The notes under the pieces: generated by a model
What the model was told of the DNA's origin: nothing
Database searches by the model: none
Seen by the model: only the letters and a program-made list of their open reading frames with translations
Program-made: the position numbers and the translations under genes
Shown here: one piece after another, positions 7,837 to 18,332 of the stretch
How positions within the stretch are numbered: position 1 is the stretch's first letter
How the letters are laid out: each line of letters begins with the position of its first letter
Assembly: GCA_963849635.1 (NCBI GenBank)
Contig: CAWKIA010000040.1
Span: 62,001-126,000 of the forward strand
Reading direction: 5' to 3'
DNA: 64,000 nucleotides
Origin: CAVRUD01 sp963849635
GTDB taxonomy: Bacteria; Chloroflexota; Chloroflexia; Thermomicrobiales; UBA6265

Positions 7837-10261
7837 ATGTCCAGCGATCCGTCCGGCGCCCACCTCCGCCCCACACCCATCCCGATGCCATCCGTCGCGG
7901 TGCGGGAGGACATCGGACGCCTGCCGACGCCCCTCTCCACCCTGGTTGGGCGGGAGCACGAGCTCGCCGCCCTCGCCGCCCTGCTGCGCGACCCGGCCGT
8001 CCGGTTGGTGACCCTGACCGGCCCCGGCGGGGTCGGCAAGACCCGCCTGGCCCTGGCCGGCCGGCGACCGCGGCGGAGCGCGTTCGCCGACGGGGCCGCC
8101 TTCGTCGAGCTGGCCGCCGTCCGCGACCCCGAGCTCGTCGTCCCCGCGATCGCCCGGGCCCTGCGCGTCCGCGACCCCGGCGACCGCCGGTCGCGGCGGC
8201 GCTGGCGGCCTTCCTGCGCGCCAAAGAGCTGCTGCTGGTGCTGGACAACTTCGAGCAGGTGGTGGCGGCCGGCCCGCACGTGGCGGAGCTGCTGCGGGCC
8301 TGCCCGCGGCCTGACGGTGCTGGTGACCAGCCGCGAGCGCCTGCTGCGATCGGCGGCGAGCGGGGCTGCCCGTGCCGCCGCTGGCCGTGCCGGACCCGAC
8401 GGGGCGGCGGGCGACGGCCGCGATGCCTCGCCCTGCTCGCGCGCGGCGCGGTGCGGCTCTTCGTCGAGCGGGCGCGGGCGGTGCGGCCCGGACTTCGCGC
8501 TGACCGACGGCGAACGCCGCCGGCCGTCGCCGAGATCTGCCGGCGGCTGGACGGGCTGCCGCTGGCGATCGAGCTGGCGGCGGCGCGGGTGCAGCTCTTC
8601 GCCGCCGGCGGCGCTGCTGGCGCGGCTGGAGCGCGCCTGCCGCTGCTGACCGGCGGCCCGCGCGACCTGCCGGCGCGGCAGCGGACGATGCGCGACGCCA
8701 TCGCCTGGTGCCACGACCTGCTCACGCCGGAGGAGCAGGTCGTCTTCCGCCGGCTCGGCCGTCTTCGCCGGCGGTGCACCCCGCGACGCGGCGGAGCGCG
8801 GTCTGCGCTGCCGACAGCCTGCTGGACCCGCTCGCCGTCGTCGGCGTCCCTGGTCGACCGGAGTCTGGTGCAGGCGATCGAAGTGCCGCCCGGCCACCCG
8901 CGCGTGGTCATCCTGGAGACGTCCGCGAGTACGCGCTGGAGCAGTTGCCGGCGAGCGGCGAGGAAGCTGCCGTACGGGGCCGGCACGCCGCCTGGTGCCT
9001 GGCCCTCGCCGACCGCTTCGGCGAGGGCACGGCGTCCATGCACGACGAACTGTGGTGGCTGCGCGAACACGACAATGTCCGCGCGGCCCTGGCCTGGCTG
9101 GAACGGACCGGCGACGCGGCCGCGCTCCTGCGGCTGGCCATGGCGAGCCGGCTGCTGTGGTGGGGGCACGGCTACCGCGCCGAGGCGATCGGGTGGCTCG
9201 AGCGGGGGCTGGACATGCGGTCAGGAGGTTCCGGCCAGGATCCGGTCTGGCGGCGATGGGAAGTATGGGACGGCACCTGGAGCGGCAGGGGCACTACGAG
9301 CGGGCGCGGTCGCTGTTCGAGGAAGCGCTCGCCCTCGCCCAGGAGGTCGGGGAGCGGCGGGAGACGGCGCTGGCGCTTTACGGCCTCGGAACGGCGGAGG
9401 CCAACCAGGGCCGCTACGATAGGGCGGCGCCGCTGATGACGGAAGCGCTGGCGCTCTTCCGGCGGCTGGGCGACGACGAGTGGATCGGCGGCTCGCAATA
9501 CCTCCTGGGCATCATCGCTTACGGGCGCGGTGACTTCGCCGAAGCCGCCGCGCAGGTCGAGGCCGCGGTGGCGGTGCGGCGGAGCGATCGGGCCGATCTT
9601 TCCGCCTGGCCGTCTACCTCAACGCGCTGGGGCTGCTGCACTGCGAACAGGGCGACGCGGCGGGCGGGGCCGCGGCGCTGGCGGAGAGCGGGTCGATTAT
9701 CCGGAGGCCGGCCCGGACACCCACCGCGATCTCCTGGCCGAGTGGCTGGCCGCCGTGGCCCGCCTGGCTGCGAGCTGCGGCTGGCTAGACGCTAGCGGCG
9801 CGGCTCTACGGGGCGGCCGAGGCGCTGACCGAGGCGGTCGCGCTGCCCCTGGTCGTGCCCCCGCGCCCGCAGTACCGGCGCGCCGTCGAGGCGCTCCGGC
9901 GGGAGCTCGGGGCGGACGCCTTCGCCGCGGCTTGGGCGGTGGGGCGGACACTGCCCCTGGATCGGGCCGTCGCCGAGGCGGAGGAAGCCGTGGCGGCGGC
10001 GGCCGACCAGGTAAGGGCCGGCGCGCTCGCGCGCCGGCGACCCCCCTCTCGCCGCGCGAGCAGGAGATCCTGGCGCTGCTGGTCGAGGGCCGGACCCGCC
10101 GCGCCATCGGCGAGGCGCTCTTCATCAGCGAGCGGACTGTCGACAACCACGTCGCCCACATCTTCCGCAAGCTGGGGGTCCGGACCCGCGCCGAGGCAAT
10201 CGCCGCCGCCCGCACCGCCGGTCTGACCACGCCCTCGCCGGAACGTCCCACCGACCGGTAG
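7837..10261 (+). pseudogene. LuxR-family regulator with NB-ARC-like ATPase, copy 1 (many frameshifts)
   Basis: Pieces in all three frames align in order with copy 2: Walker A in TGPGGVGKTR, FVELAAVRDPELVVP, the Walker B region VLDNFEQVV, EICRRLDGLPLAIELAAARV, tetratricopeptide-like repeats (HYERARSLFEEALALAQEVG, YDRAAPLMTEALALFRRLGD) and a C-terminal LuxR helix-turn-helix (LSPREQEILALLVEGRTRRA, then FISERTVDNHVAHIFRKLG). The frame breaks after about residue 115 and then at least five more times. As written it cannot make a full regulator. The DNA from about 7705 is nearly the same as that from about 10339, showing a tandem duplication of a unit of about 2.6 kb. Confidence 0.8.
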
Positions 10262-10470
10262 CCGCCGTCGGTGGCATCTCCGCGCCGCGCCGAACGCGGT
10301 CGCCGCGCGGTTCGGCGGAGAACCCGGTCGGTACCTATCCTCACCGCCCGGCTCTCCGCGCGTCCCCGTTGCCGGATGCTGGTCGCGACTCGGCGGTGGG
10401 AGCGAGGTTGACGCGCCGCGGCAACCCCGCCACTATTGCCTCGTCGCCCGCCATCCGGCCGAGGCATGCG

Positions 10471-12880
10471 ATGTCCAGCGAGCCGTCCGGCGCCCACCTC
10501 CGCCCCACGCCCATCCCGATGCCATCCGTCGCGGTGCGGGAGGACATCGGACGCCTGCCGACGCCCCTCTCCACCCTGGTTGGGCGGGAGCACGAGCTCG
10601 CCGCCCTCGCCGCCCTGCTGCGCGACCCGGCCGTCCGGTTGGTGACCCTGACCGGCCCCGGCGGGGTCGGCAAGACCCGCCTGGCCCTGGCCGCGGCGGC
10701 CGCGGCGGAGACGACGTTCGCCGACGGGGCCGCCTTCGTCGAGCTGGCCGCCGTCCGCGACCCCGACCTCGTCGTCCCCGCGGTCGCCCAGGCCCTGCGC
10801 GTCCGCGCCCCCGGCAACCAGCCGGTCGCGGCGGCGCTGCAGGCCTTCCTCCGCGCCAAAGAGCTGCTGCTGGTGCTGGACAACTTCGAGCAGGTGGTGG
10901 CGGCCGGCCCGCACGTGGCGGAGCTGCTGCGGGCCTGCCCGCGGCTGACGGCGCTGGTGACCAGCCGCGAGCGCCTGCGCATCGGCGGCGAACGGGTGGC
11001 GCCCGTGCCGCCGCTGTCGGTGCCCAGACCGAGCGAGGGGGCGGGGGGGAGCCGCTTCTCCCCCGCCGAATCCGCCTTCGCCGCGTCGGAGGCGGTGCGC
11101 CTCTTCGTGGAGCGGACGCGCGAGGTGCGGCCGGAGTTCGCGCTGACGGAGGCGAACGCCGAGAGCCGTCGCCGAGGTCTGCCGGCGGCTGGACGGGCTG
11201 CCGCTGGCGATCGAACTGGCCGCAGCGCGGGCCCAGCTGTTCCCGCCGGCGGCGCTGCTGGCGCGGCTGGATCCTCGCCTGCCGCAGCTTGACCGAGGAC
11301 CGCGCGACCTGCCGGAGCGGCTCCGGACGATGCGGGACGCCATCGCCTGGTCCTACGATCTCCTCATCCCCGAGGAGCAGGCAGTCTTCCGGTGCCTTGG
11401 CGCCTTCGGCGGCGGCTGCACCCTGGAGGCGGCCGAGGCCGTCTGCGGGTTCCACCAGGTGCCGGACGTGGTGGCCTGCGTTGAGTCGCTGGCGCGCCAG
11501 AGCCTCGTCCGGGTCGTGAACCGCCCCGACGGCGCCACCGCCGGGGACCCCCGCCTGATGATGCTGGAGACGGTGCGCGAGTTCGCGGCCGAACAACTTG
11601 CCGCCAGCGGCGAGCAAGACGTGCGGAGCCGGCACGCCGTGTACTTCCAAGAGCTGGCGACGCGGGCGGAGCGAACCTTCTGGGGTGACGAGCCGGGCGA
11701 TCTGCGCGGCCTGATCTGGGCGGAGGAAGGGAATCTGCGGGCGGCCGTCAGTGGGTCGATCGGGGCCCGCGATGCCGAGATGGCGTTACGGCTGGCGCGA
11801 GCCTTGTTCGATCCGCAGTCGCACACCGGCGACAATGCCCACGAACAGCAGATGTGGTTGAGCCGCGCCCTCGCGCTGCCGGGGGGATCGCCGGACGCCC
11901 GCGTGCGCGCGCTTATCCGTTACGCCGCGTTGGTGGGGATCGACGATCTCGCCAAGGCGATGGCGCTGGCCGAGGAGGCGCTGGCCCTGGCCCGCCGGCA
12001 CGACGACAGGTTCGGGGTCGCCGACGCCGCGCGCATCCTCGGCAGCCTCGAGACTAACACCGGGCCCCTCGCCCGCGCCCGGCGCCGCTTGCTCGACGCA
12101 CTGGCCAGATTCCGGGCGCTCGGGGTGCGGGGGCGGGTCGGCTGGACGCTCCACCACCTCTCGGTGTTGGACGGGATCGACGCCCAGGCGGATCTTGAGA
12201 GCGCGGCCGGCTATTGTGATGAGGCGCTGGCGATCTTCCGCGACCTCGACCACGTGCGCGGGATCGAGACCGCGCTCAACTGGCAGGCCGAACTCGCCTA
12301 CAAGCTGGGGGATTTGCCACGGTCGTTGGCGAGCGCGCAAGAAGCTCTGGCCATGCTCAGGTCGGACTCGTGGTCGTACGACTCCCTCGACCGCATCGCC
12401 GACGTCGCCGCGCGGATCGGTCGCCCCGAGACCGCGGCGCGGCTCTACGGCGCGGCGGACGAACAGCGGGAGCGGGCCAGCCGGCGGATCGAGCCGGCCT
12501 TCATCGACGAGCACCTGGGCAAGATCGATATTGCGCGCCGGGAGTTGGGCGAGGCGGCGTTCGCCGCCGCCTACGCGGCGGGGCGGGCGCTGGCGCCGGA
12601 GCAGGCGGTAGCGGAGGCGCTCGATTCGGTCGCGGTGAGCGTCGCGGAGCCGGGCGTCTCCCTGCTCGCCGCGCGAGTTGGAGGTCCTGCGCCTGCTGGC
12701 GACAGGCCGCTCCAACCGGGCCATCGCCGCGGCGCTGTTCATCAGCGAGCACACCGTCGACAACCACGTCTTCCGCATCTTCCGCAAGCTGGGGGTCCGG
12801 ACCCGCGCCGAGGCGGTCGCCGCTGCCGCGCCGCCGACCTGGGCGCTCCCGCGGCGGCGCCCCCGCCGGTCGACCCCTAG
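10471..12880 (+). pseudogene. LuxR-family regulator with NB-ARC-like ATPase, copy 2 (about three frameshifts)
   Basis: A large STAND/LAL-like regulator of about 800 residues: VGREHELAALAALL, Walker A GPGGVGKTR, Walker B KELLLVLDNFE, the sensor TSRERLRIGGE, VCRRLDGLPLAIELAAARAQ, TMRDAIAWSYDLL, a helical-repeat middle, and a C-terminal HTH (ELEVLRLLATGRSNRAIAAA, FISEHTVDNHVFRIFRKLG). Such proteins bind DNA when the ATPase switch is triggered by a ligand or partner. Breaks lie near 11165 (one extra base after EANAE), near 12668 (before the HTH) and near 12825; the related fragment at 25272 shows the unbroken C-terminus (DLGAPAAAPPP). It stands directly upstream of the array and may control it. 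Confidence 0.8.
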
Positions 12881-12938
12881 CCCTCGGCCGGCACCGGACG
12901 GCCGATCGTCGCCGGGTCGGGGCGCGGGCACCCCGGTC

Positions 12939-12993
12939 GGTACCTACGCCCCGCCGCCGCCGCATAGGTACCGCCCCGCCCGCAATAAGTACC
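12939..12993 (+). promoter_or_regulatory. Three GTAC-core repeats in the array leader (candidate operator)
   Basis: Between the end of LuxR copy 2 and the first array gene lie three GTAC cores with similar flanks: GGTACCTACG, TAGGTACCG and TAAGTACCG, with GTAC at 12940, 12968 and 12989 (steps of 28 and 21 bases). GGTACCTA also occurs at 10330, just after LuxR copy 1. The placement downstream of a DNA-binding regulator and upstream of its neighbouring array suggests operator sites; this is inference from repetition and position only. Confidence 0.35.
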
Positions 12994-13213
12994 GCCGCGG
13001 GCCGAAATGGGGCACTCCCCCATATTCCCAGGTCGGTCCCTCCTCCCTACGCTGGGCAGTGCGCCGCCTTCGGCTCGGGGGGGCGCCGGACCCGGCGGCG
13101 GGCGGATCCACCCGCCGCCCGGGGTGCCCGGGCACGGGGACCGCGCGGCCGCTGGTCTCCGTGCCGCCTGGAGTGAGTCCGATTGCGCAACGCCAACCAA
13201 GGAGACAGCTCCG

Positions 13214-13951
13214 ATGGACGCCAACCACGTCGACCGCATCGCCAAGCGCTTCGCCGGCCGCCGACTCTCCCGCCGCCAAGCGCTAACTCGGGGCGGGGCG
13301 GGGCTCGCCGCCGGCGCCCTGGCCGCCGCCGGCCTGGCCGCCCGCACCGGCCCCCGTCGCCGCCCAGGAGGCCACCCCCGGCGGCCGGCGCGGCCGGGGA
13401 GAAGGTCCAGTACCTCTTCGTCCAGTCCTTCCAGTCGGGCAGCATCGCCCCAAGGAGGGCGCGGAGGGCACGCTACACCCTGACCCTGGAGCAGGGGCTG
13501 GGCCAGACCGTCTACTTCTCCGACCGGCCCGAACGCCTCGTCGGGGCCAGCCCGACCCAGCAGTTCCTGGAGGGGCTCGGCTTCCCCGACGACAACCCGC
13601 CCAACGCCGCCCTGGTGGTCGACAACGACGCGGGCGAGACGGAGATCGCCGTGGTCGAGCTGTTCACCCGGCCTACGAGGTCGAGGCACCGACACGGCGA
13701 CCTACGAGGTGGCGGTGCTGGAGGAATGGGAGGAGGCGCTGGGGGTGGGCCTCACCGAGACGCCGGCGGACCTTGCGGCGTTCGGGGCGCGGTTCGGCGC
13801 CGCCCACCTCTTCATCGACGACTGCGCCGACAGCTCGGTTGACGCGCAGCCGAGTCACGGCGGCCGGGAGATATCGGCCCGGCTTTCCCCGATGGGGCTT
13901 CGGCCAAGCTGCCCGGATTGGTGCCAGCACCTGACGTGCAAGCCAGAATAA
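13214..13951 (+). pseudogene. Array copy 1: Tat-secreted conserved-core protein, frame-broken
   Basis: The start ATG has AAGGAG 9 nt upstream. The signal region (LSRRQALTRGGAGLAAGALA) is in one frame, the core from EKVQYLFVQSFQSG to AVVELF in a second, and AVLEEWEEALGVGLTETP to the anchor in a third. A compensating pair of indels garbles SIAPKEGAEGT near 13450-13475. The tail after FIDDC is short (about 40 residues, few cysteines: CPDWCQHLTC) and unlike the other copies, so it is probably also out of frame or truncated. At least three breaks, mostly in runs of G or C. Its leader is duplicated upstream of copy 13. Confidence 0.75.
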
Positions 13952-14184
13952 ACTCGCGGGCGGCAAAATCGCGGACCACTGACCCGCGGGCCTGCAACGA
14001 CGACTATCCCAGCCTGCAGGTGGAGCGCTCTGGGCTGCTCGGTCTGCGGAGCCGCGCGCGCCAGAGCCGCTGGCCTCGCCGGGGCCGGATCGCGCGCCGG
14101 ATGCCCGGGCACGCCGCCCCGGCGCCGCGCGCGGCCGACATGGTCCGGCCGATCCGCCGCGCACCGGCCGAACGGGAGGATCCC

Positions 14185-14977
14185 ATGGACGCCACGCACT
14201 TCGACCGATCGCGAAACTCTTCGCCGGTCGCCGCCTCTCCCGCCGCCAGGCCCTGCGCCCAGGGCGGGGCCGGGCTCGGCCGCCGGGGCGCTCGCCGCCG
14301 CCGGGCTGCACGCTACCGCGCCGCCCAGGGCGCCACCCCGGACGCCTCCCCGCCCGCCGCCGGCCGCGGACGACGACACCACGTTCCTCTTCGTCCAGTC
14401 CTTCCAGTCCGGCTCCCTCGCCCCCAAGGACGGCGCCGAGGGCACCTACACCCTGACGCTGGAGCGGGGGCTGGGCCAGACCATCTACTTCTCCGACCGC
14501 CCCGAGCGCATCGTCGGCGCCAGCCCGACCCCCCAGTTCCTGGCCGGGCTCGGCTTCCCGGACGACAACCCGCCCAACGCCGCCCTGGTGGTGGCGGGGC
14601 CGGGAGACGAGGACATCGCGGTCCTGGAGCTGTACAACCCCCGGTACGACGAGGCCACCCACACCGCCACCTACGACGTCACGGCGCTGGCGGCGTGGGA
14701 GGAGTCGCTGGCGATGGGCTTCACCGAGGCGCCGGCCGACCTGGCGGCGCTGGCCGCCGACCTTCGGCGCCGCCCACCTCTTCATCGACGACTGCCCGGA
14801 TTGGAGCGGATGTTGGGTGGAGTGCAATATCATCCCCAAACGCGTCCCTGCTAGTGGTAGTTCTTTTGGACCGGTTGGTGCCTGCTGGTCTTGGAGCAGC
14901 GCAGTTGCAGCCCGTCCAACTGCGGCGATCACACGGACTACGATGCCATCTGTCGACGGCTGCTTAGCCAGACGTAA
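14185..14977 (+). pseudogene. Array copy 2: Tat-secreted conserved-core protein, frame-broken
   Basis: GGGAGGA lies 4 nt before the ATG. The frame is lost about eight codons in (MDATHFDR, where IAKLFAGRR should continue), and again at least three times: the core reads FLFVQSFQSGSLAPKDG, then IAVLELYNPRYDEATHTATY, then FGAAHLFIDDCPDWSGCWVE in different frames. The repaired tail ends SCSPSNCGDHTDYDAIC followed by LLSQT and TAA at 14977, closely matching the tail of copy 16 (ANCGDNTDYDKIC). The tail therefore belongs to a distinct subtype shared with copy 16, and the spacer after it also resembles the spacer after copy 16. Confidence 0.7.
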
Positions 14978-15084
14978 ATAATGGCTGTGACGTCAATGCC
15001 GGAGATGAGCCACGCCCGCGGCGGGCCGGAGCCCCGCCGGCGACGGAGGCGCGCCTGCCTCCCGGGATGGGCACGTGGCCCCGG

Positions 15085-15230
15085 GACGCCCACCACTTTG
15101 ACGCCGTCGCTATGCTCCTCGTCGCCCGCCGCCGCAAGCGGCGGGCCCTCGCCCTGGGCGAGGTCGACCTCACCGCCGGCACCCTAAGCCGCACTGCCGG
15201 GCTCGCCGCCGTTGACCTCAAGACCGCCGG
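15085..15230 (+). pseudogene. Remnant of a further array copy (signal peptide only)
   Basis: Between copies 2 and 3 the reading DAHHFDAVAMLLVARRRKRR followed by ALALGEV and, after a short gap, TAGTLSRTAGLAAV resembles the Tat signal of copy 17 (MDAHHFDTIAKRFAARRSRR). The start codon is lost (GGGACGCCC in place of ATGGACGCT) and nothing of the core follows before copy 3 begins. It looks like a copy reduced to its signal peptide by recombination. Confidence 0.55.
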
Positions 15231-15275
15231 CCGGGTCCGGTCCGACCCGCGCTCATCGCCCCGGAGGGTATTCCC

Positions 15276-16081
15276 ATGGACTCTTCACGTGTCGACCCGA
15301 TCGCAAGGCGCTTCGCGGATCGCCGCCTCTCCCGCCGCGCCGCCGTCCGCCGGGCCGGGGCCGGGCTCGCTGCCGGTGCCTTCGCCGCGACGAGGGTGCG
15401 AGTTGCCGCCCAGGAGGCGACCCCGCCCCGGTCGGGGAGAAGATCGAGTTCCTCTTCGTCCAGTCCTTCCAGGCCGGCTCCATCGCCCCGAAAGAGGGGG
15501 CCGAGGGCACCTACACCCTGACCCTGGAGCATGGCCTCGGCCAGACGATCTATTTCTCCGACCGGCCCGAGCGCGTCGTCGGCGCCACCCCGACCGCCCG
15601 GTTCCTGAAGGGGCTCGGCTTCCCGCCGGACAACCCGCCCAACGCGGCGCTGGTGGTGGAGGCGGGGCCGGACGACACCGACATGGTCGTGGTGGAGCTG
15701 ACCAGTCCGGCGTACGACGAGACCACCCACACCGCCACCTACGACGTGACGATCCTGGAGGAGTGGGAGCGGACGCCGGGGGTGGGTTTTGCCGTGCAGC
15801 CGAAAGACCTGGCGCAGTTGCACCCCGAGTTCGGCGCCGCCCATCTCTTCATCGACGACTGCTCGGCCGGGCAGCTGAACTGTGCGAATTTCGCGAACAA
15901 GAACGATCCCCACTCCAAAAGAATCAGCATCACGTACTGCTGGGATTACGCCGGCTCGTGCTGCATCCCGTGCCCTGCTGTCTACCCTGTCACCCGTTGG
16001 GAGGACGTCTGCAACCAGTGGTACCCCGATTACTGCATGGGCCGGTGCGAGGCCTTGCTGCAAGAGAGCCAGCAGTGTTGA
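15276..16081 (+). pseudogene. Array copy 3: Tat-secreted Cys-rich protein, one frameshift
   Basis: ATG at 15276 with GGAGGG 7 nt upstream; signal RLSRRAAVRRAGAGLAAGAF. One base appears missing in the GC-run near 15425 (after VAAQEATP); from VGEKIEFLFVQSFQAGS the rest is a single open frame to the TGA at 16081. Repaired length is about 268 residues. The tail has ten cysteines from the anchor Cys onward, including ITYCWDYAGSCCIPCP and CNQWYPDYCMGRC, ending in a terminal Cys. If the frameshift is a sequencing error this is a normal member of the family. Confidence 0.75.
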
Positions 16082-16228
16082 GCACGTCGACCGTCCCCGT
16101 CGCGCCGACCGGTGCACCGGGGCGGCCGTGGGCGCCTCCCGCTTCGGCGCCGTCGCCGAGCAGACCTCCGCCTCGGCCGCCGCCCGCGCTGTCCGACCCG
16201 AGTCCCTCGCTCCGAGAGAGGAGCCACT

Positions 16229-17075
16229 ATGGACGCCACCCGCATCGATGCGATCGCCAGACTCTTCGCCGCCCGCCGCCTCTCCCGTCGCCAAGCCCTG
16301 GCCGGGGGCGGGGCCGGCCTCGCCGCCGGCGCCCTCGCCGCCACCACCCGGTGGGTTCCCGGCGCCGCCGCCCAGGACGCCACCCCTGCCCCGGCCGATG
16401 CTGCCGGGGAGAGGGTCGCGTACCTCTTCGTCCAGTCCTTCCAATCCGGCACCATCGTCCCCAAGGCCGGCGAGGACGGGCACCTACACTTTGACCCTCG
16501 CACAGGGGCTGGGGCAGACCATCTACTTCTCCGATCGGCCGGAACGGATCGTCGGCACCTCACCCACCACCACCTTCCTGGCCGGGCTCGGCTTCTCGGC
16601 CGAGAACCCGCCCAACGCCGCCCTGGTGGTGGAACCTCTGCCCAGCGAGACCGATATCGCCGTCGTGGAGTTGTTCAACCCGGTCTACGACGAGGCGACC
16701 CACACCGCCACCTACGACGTCAAGGCGCTGGCCGAGTGGCGGGATGCGCTGGGCGTCGGCCTGACCGAGGAGCCGGCCGACCTGGCGGCGCTGGGGAGCA
16801 GCTTCGGCGCCGCCCACCTCTTCATCGACGACTGCAGTAACGCCAACATCGTCTGCCTTGGCGGACCATCGGGCGGCGCGGTCGGCACCTTTTCCAACCA
16901 GGCCATGTGCTGGAACTACCTCACCTGCATGCCCTGCGAGCCCTACGGCCACACCCAGCCCAACGAGTGCGCGACCTACTCCTACTGGAACGACAAGTGC
17001 AACCAGACGTTTGCGTGGTGTCGGCAGAGCTGTACGAACTACCTCGTGGGGGCCTCATACAATTCCGGATGCTGA
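16229..17075 (+). pseudogene. Array copy 4: Tat-secreted Cys-rich protein, one frameshift
   Basis: ATG at 16229 with GAGGAG 5 nt upstream. The first 40 codons are almost identical in DNA to those of copies 6 and 14, while the core and tail differ, which points to exchange of 5' ends. One extra G near 16480 (GACGGGCACC in place of GACGGCACC) breaks the frame at GEDG/TYTLTLAQG; downstream is open to the TGA at 17075. The tail has ten cysteines: MCWNYLTCMPCEPYGHTQ, ECATYSYWNDKCNQTF, then WCRQSC and a terminal SGC. It is most like the tail of copy 18. Confidence 0.75.
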
Positions 17076-17286
17076 TCCCGGTCGGGCCAGGACTGGTGCC
17101 ACCCGCCACCAGTCATTCGCGCACCCAGGAACATCTCTGACGTCCCGCCGCGGTCGGACCCGCGTTCCGCTGTCGCCCCGCCGGAACGGGGCACGCCGCC
17201 CTCGGCTTGGGGGGACGCCGGTCGCCGCGCCGCCATCGACGATCGCGGTTCGCTTCGGCGACCGACGATGCGAGAGGACCAATCGC

Positions 17287-18099
17287 ATGGACAATACGCG
17301 CTTCGACCGCATCGCCAAGGTCTTCGCCGCCCGCCGTTCGCGTCGGCGGGCCATCGCCCAGAGCGGCGCGGGCCTGACCGCCGCCGCTCTGGCCGTCGCC
17401 GGACTGAGCCGCACGACGCACGCCCAGGACGCCACCCCGCCCGCCGGCGCGAGCGGGGAGAAGGTCGCGTACCTCTTCGTCCAGTCCTTCCAGTCCGGCC
17501 ACGTCGCTCCCAGTTCGGGCGCCGAGGGCCGCTACACCCTGACGCTCGAGGAGGGGCTCGGCCAGACGATCTACTTCTCCGACCGGCCGGAGCGCGTCGT
17601 CGGCGCCGTCCCGACTCGCCGGTTCCTGGACGGTCTCGGCTTCCCGCCCGACAACCCGCCCAACGCCGCCCTGGTGGTTTCCAACGACGTGGGCGAGACC
17701 GAGGTCGCCGTGATTGAGCTCTTCGACCCAGCCTACGACGAGGAGACGCGCACGGCCACCTACGAGGCGGCGGTGCTGGAAGAATGGGAGAACGAATTGG
17801 ACCTGGGCCTGACCGAGGCTCCGGCCGACCTGTCGGGGTTTGGGGAGCGCTTCGGCGCCGCCCACCTCTTTATCGACGACTGCCCAGGTGGGGCCGTCTT
17901 CTGCACAAAGAACGCCGGCTTCACCCAGATCGGGGGCTTCCTGCGCTTAGGGTTCTGCTACACAGGGTTCCTGTGCTGCACCCCGTGCGAGTCCAGCGAC
18001 CGGCAGTACTGGGTGGACAAATGCTCCGAGGCGTACGACGACTGCGCCGGCGGCGCCTGCGGGGTGAGCTACGACGACCTGGTCGGCTGCGCGCCGTGA
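17287..18099 (+). CDS. Array copy 5: Tat-secreted Cys-rich protein, intact
   Basis: A complete 270-residue member. Tat signal with SRRRAIAQSGAGLTAAALAV, then AQDATPPAG; core EKVAYLFVQSFQSGHVAPSS through IYFSDRPERVVGAVP and NPPNAALVVSNDVGETEVAV to the anchor FGAAHLFIDDCPGG. Tail of about 70 residues with ten cysteines (FCYTGFLCCTPCESSDRQYW, KCSEAYDDCAGGAC, VGCAP). AGAGGA lies about 8 nt before the ATG. The 70 bases before the start are nearly identical to those before copy 10. Likely exported folded or folded outside, with the tail disulfide-bonded; the function is unknown. Confidence 0.85.
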   Translation: MDNTRFDRIAKVFAARRSRRRAIAQSGAGLTAAALAVAGLSRTTHAQDATPPAGASGEKVAYLFVQSFQSGHVAPSSGAEGRYTLTLEEGLGQTIYFSDRPERVVGAVPTRRFLDGLGFPPDNPPNAALVVSNDVGETEVAVIELFDPAYDEETRTATYEAAVLEEWENELDLGLTEAPADLSGFGERFGAAHLFIDDCPGGAVFCTKNAGFTQIGGFLRLGFCYTGFLCCTPCESSDRQYWVDKCSEAYDDCAGGACGVSYDDLVGCAP

Positions 18100-18332
18100 C
18101 CGTCCCCCGAACCGGGCGCGGCGGAGTGGCCGACCCGCCCGCCACCCCGGCCGGCGCCTCCCGCCCCGTCCGCCCGCAGTCTGATCCGCAGGTCGAAGGC
18201 GGGCTGGCCCGTCGCGCCGCGCGGTGCGGCCGCAGGATGGTGGTGTACGGTAGGCCGCCACGTGCTCCGACGCCCGGCCGTGGCCCGTGGCCAACCGCCG
18301 CTCTCGCTCCAACCAACCCACGGAGGGATCCG

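Noticed and set aside
6755..9169. An 804-codon minus-strand frame ending in the SRPBCC protein
   Set aside because: The upstream 570 codons are antisense to the first LuxR gene and have shadow composition; the real start is ATG 7465 with AAGGAGG.
13673..14932. Long minus-strand open frames across the array (for example 419 codons here, others at 15218-16483, 21378-22469, 22315-23424)
   Set aside because: They are antisense to copies of the array, repeat the same way in each copy, have no ribosome sites and show the low-complexity Arg/Gly/Val composition of shadows in GC-rich DNA.
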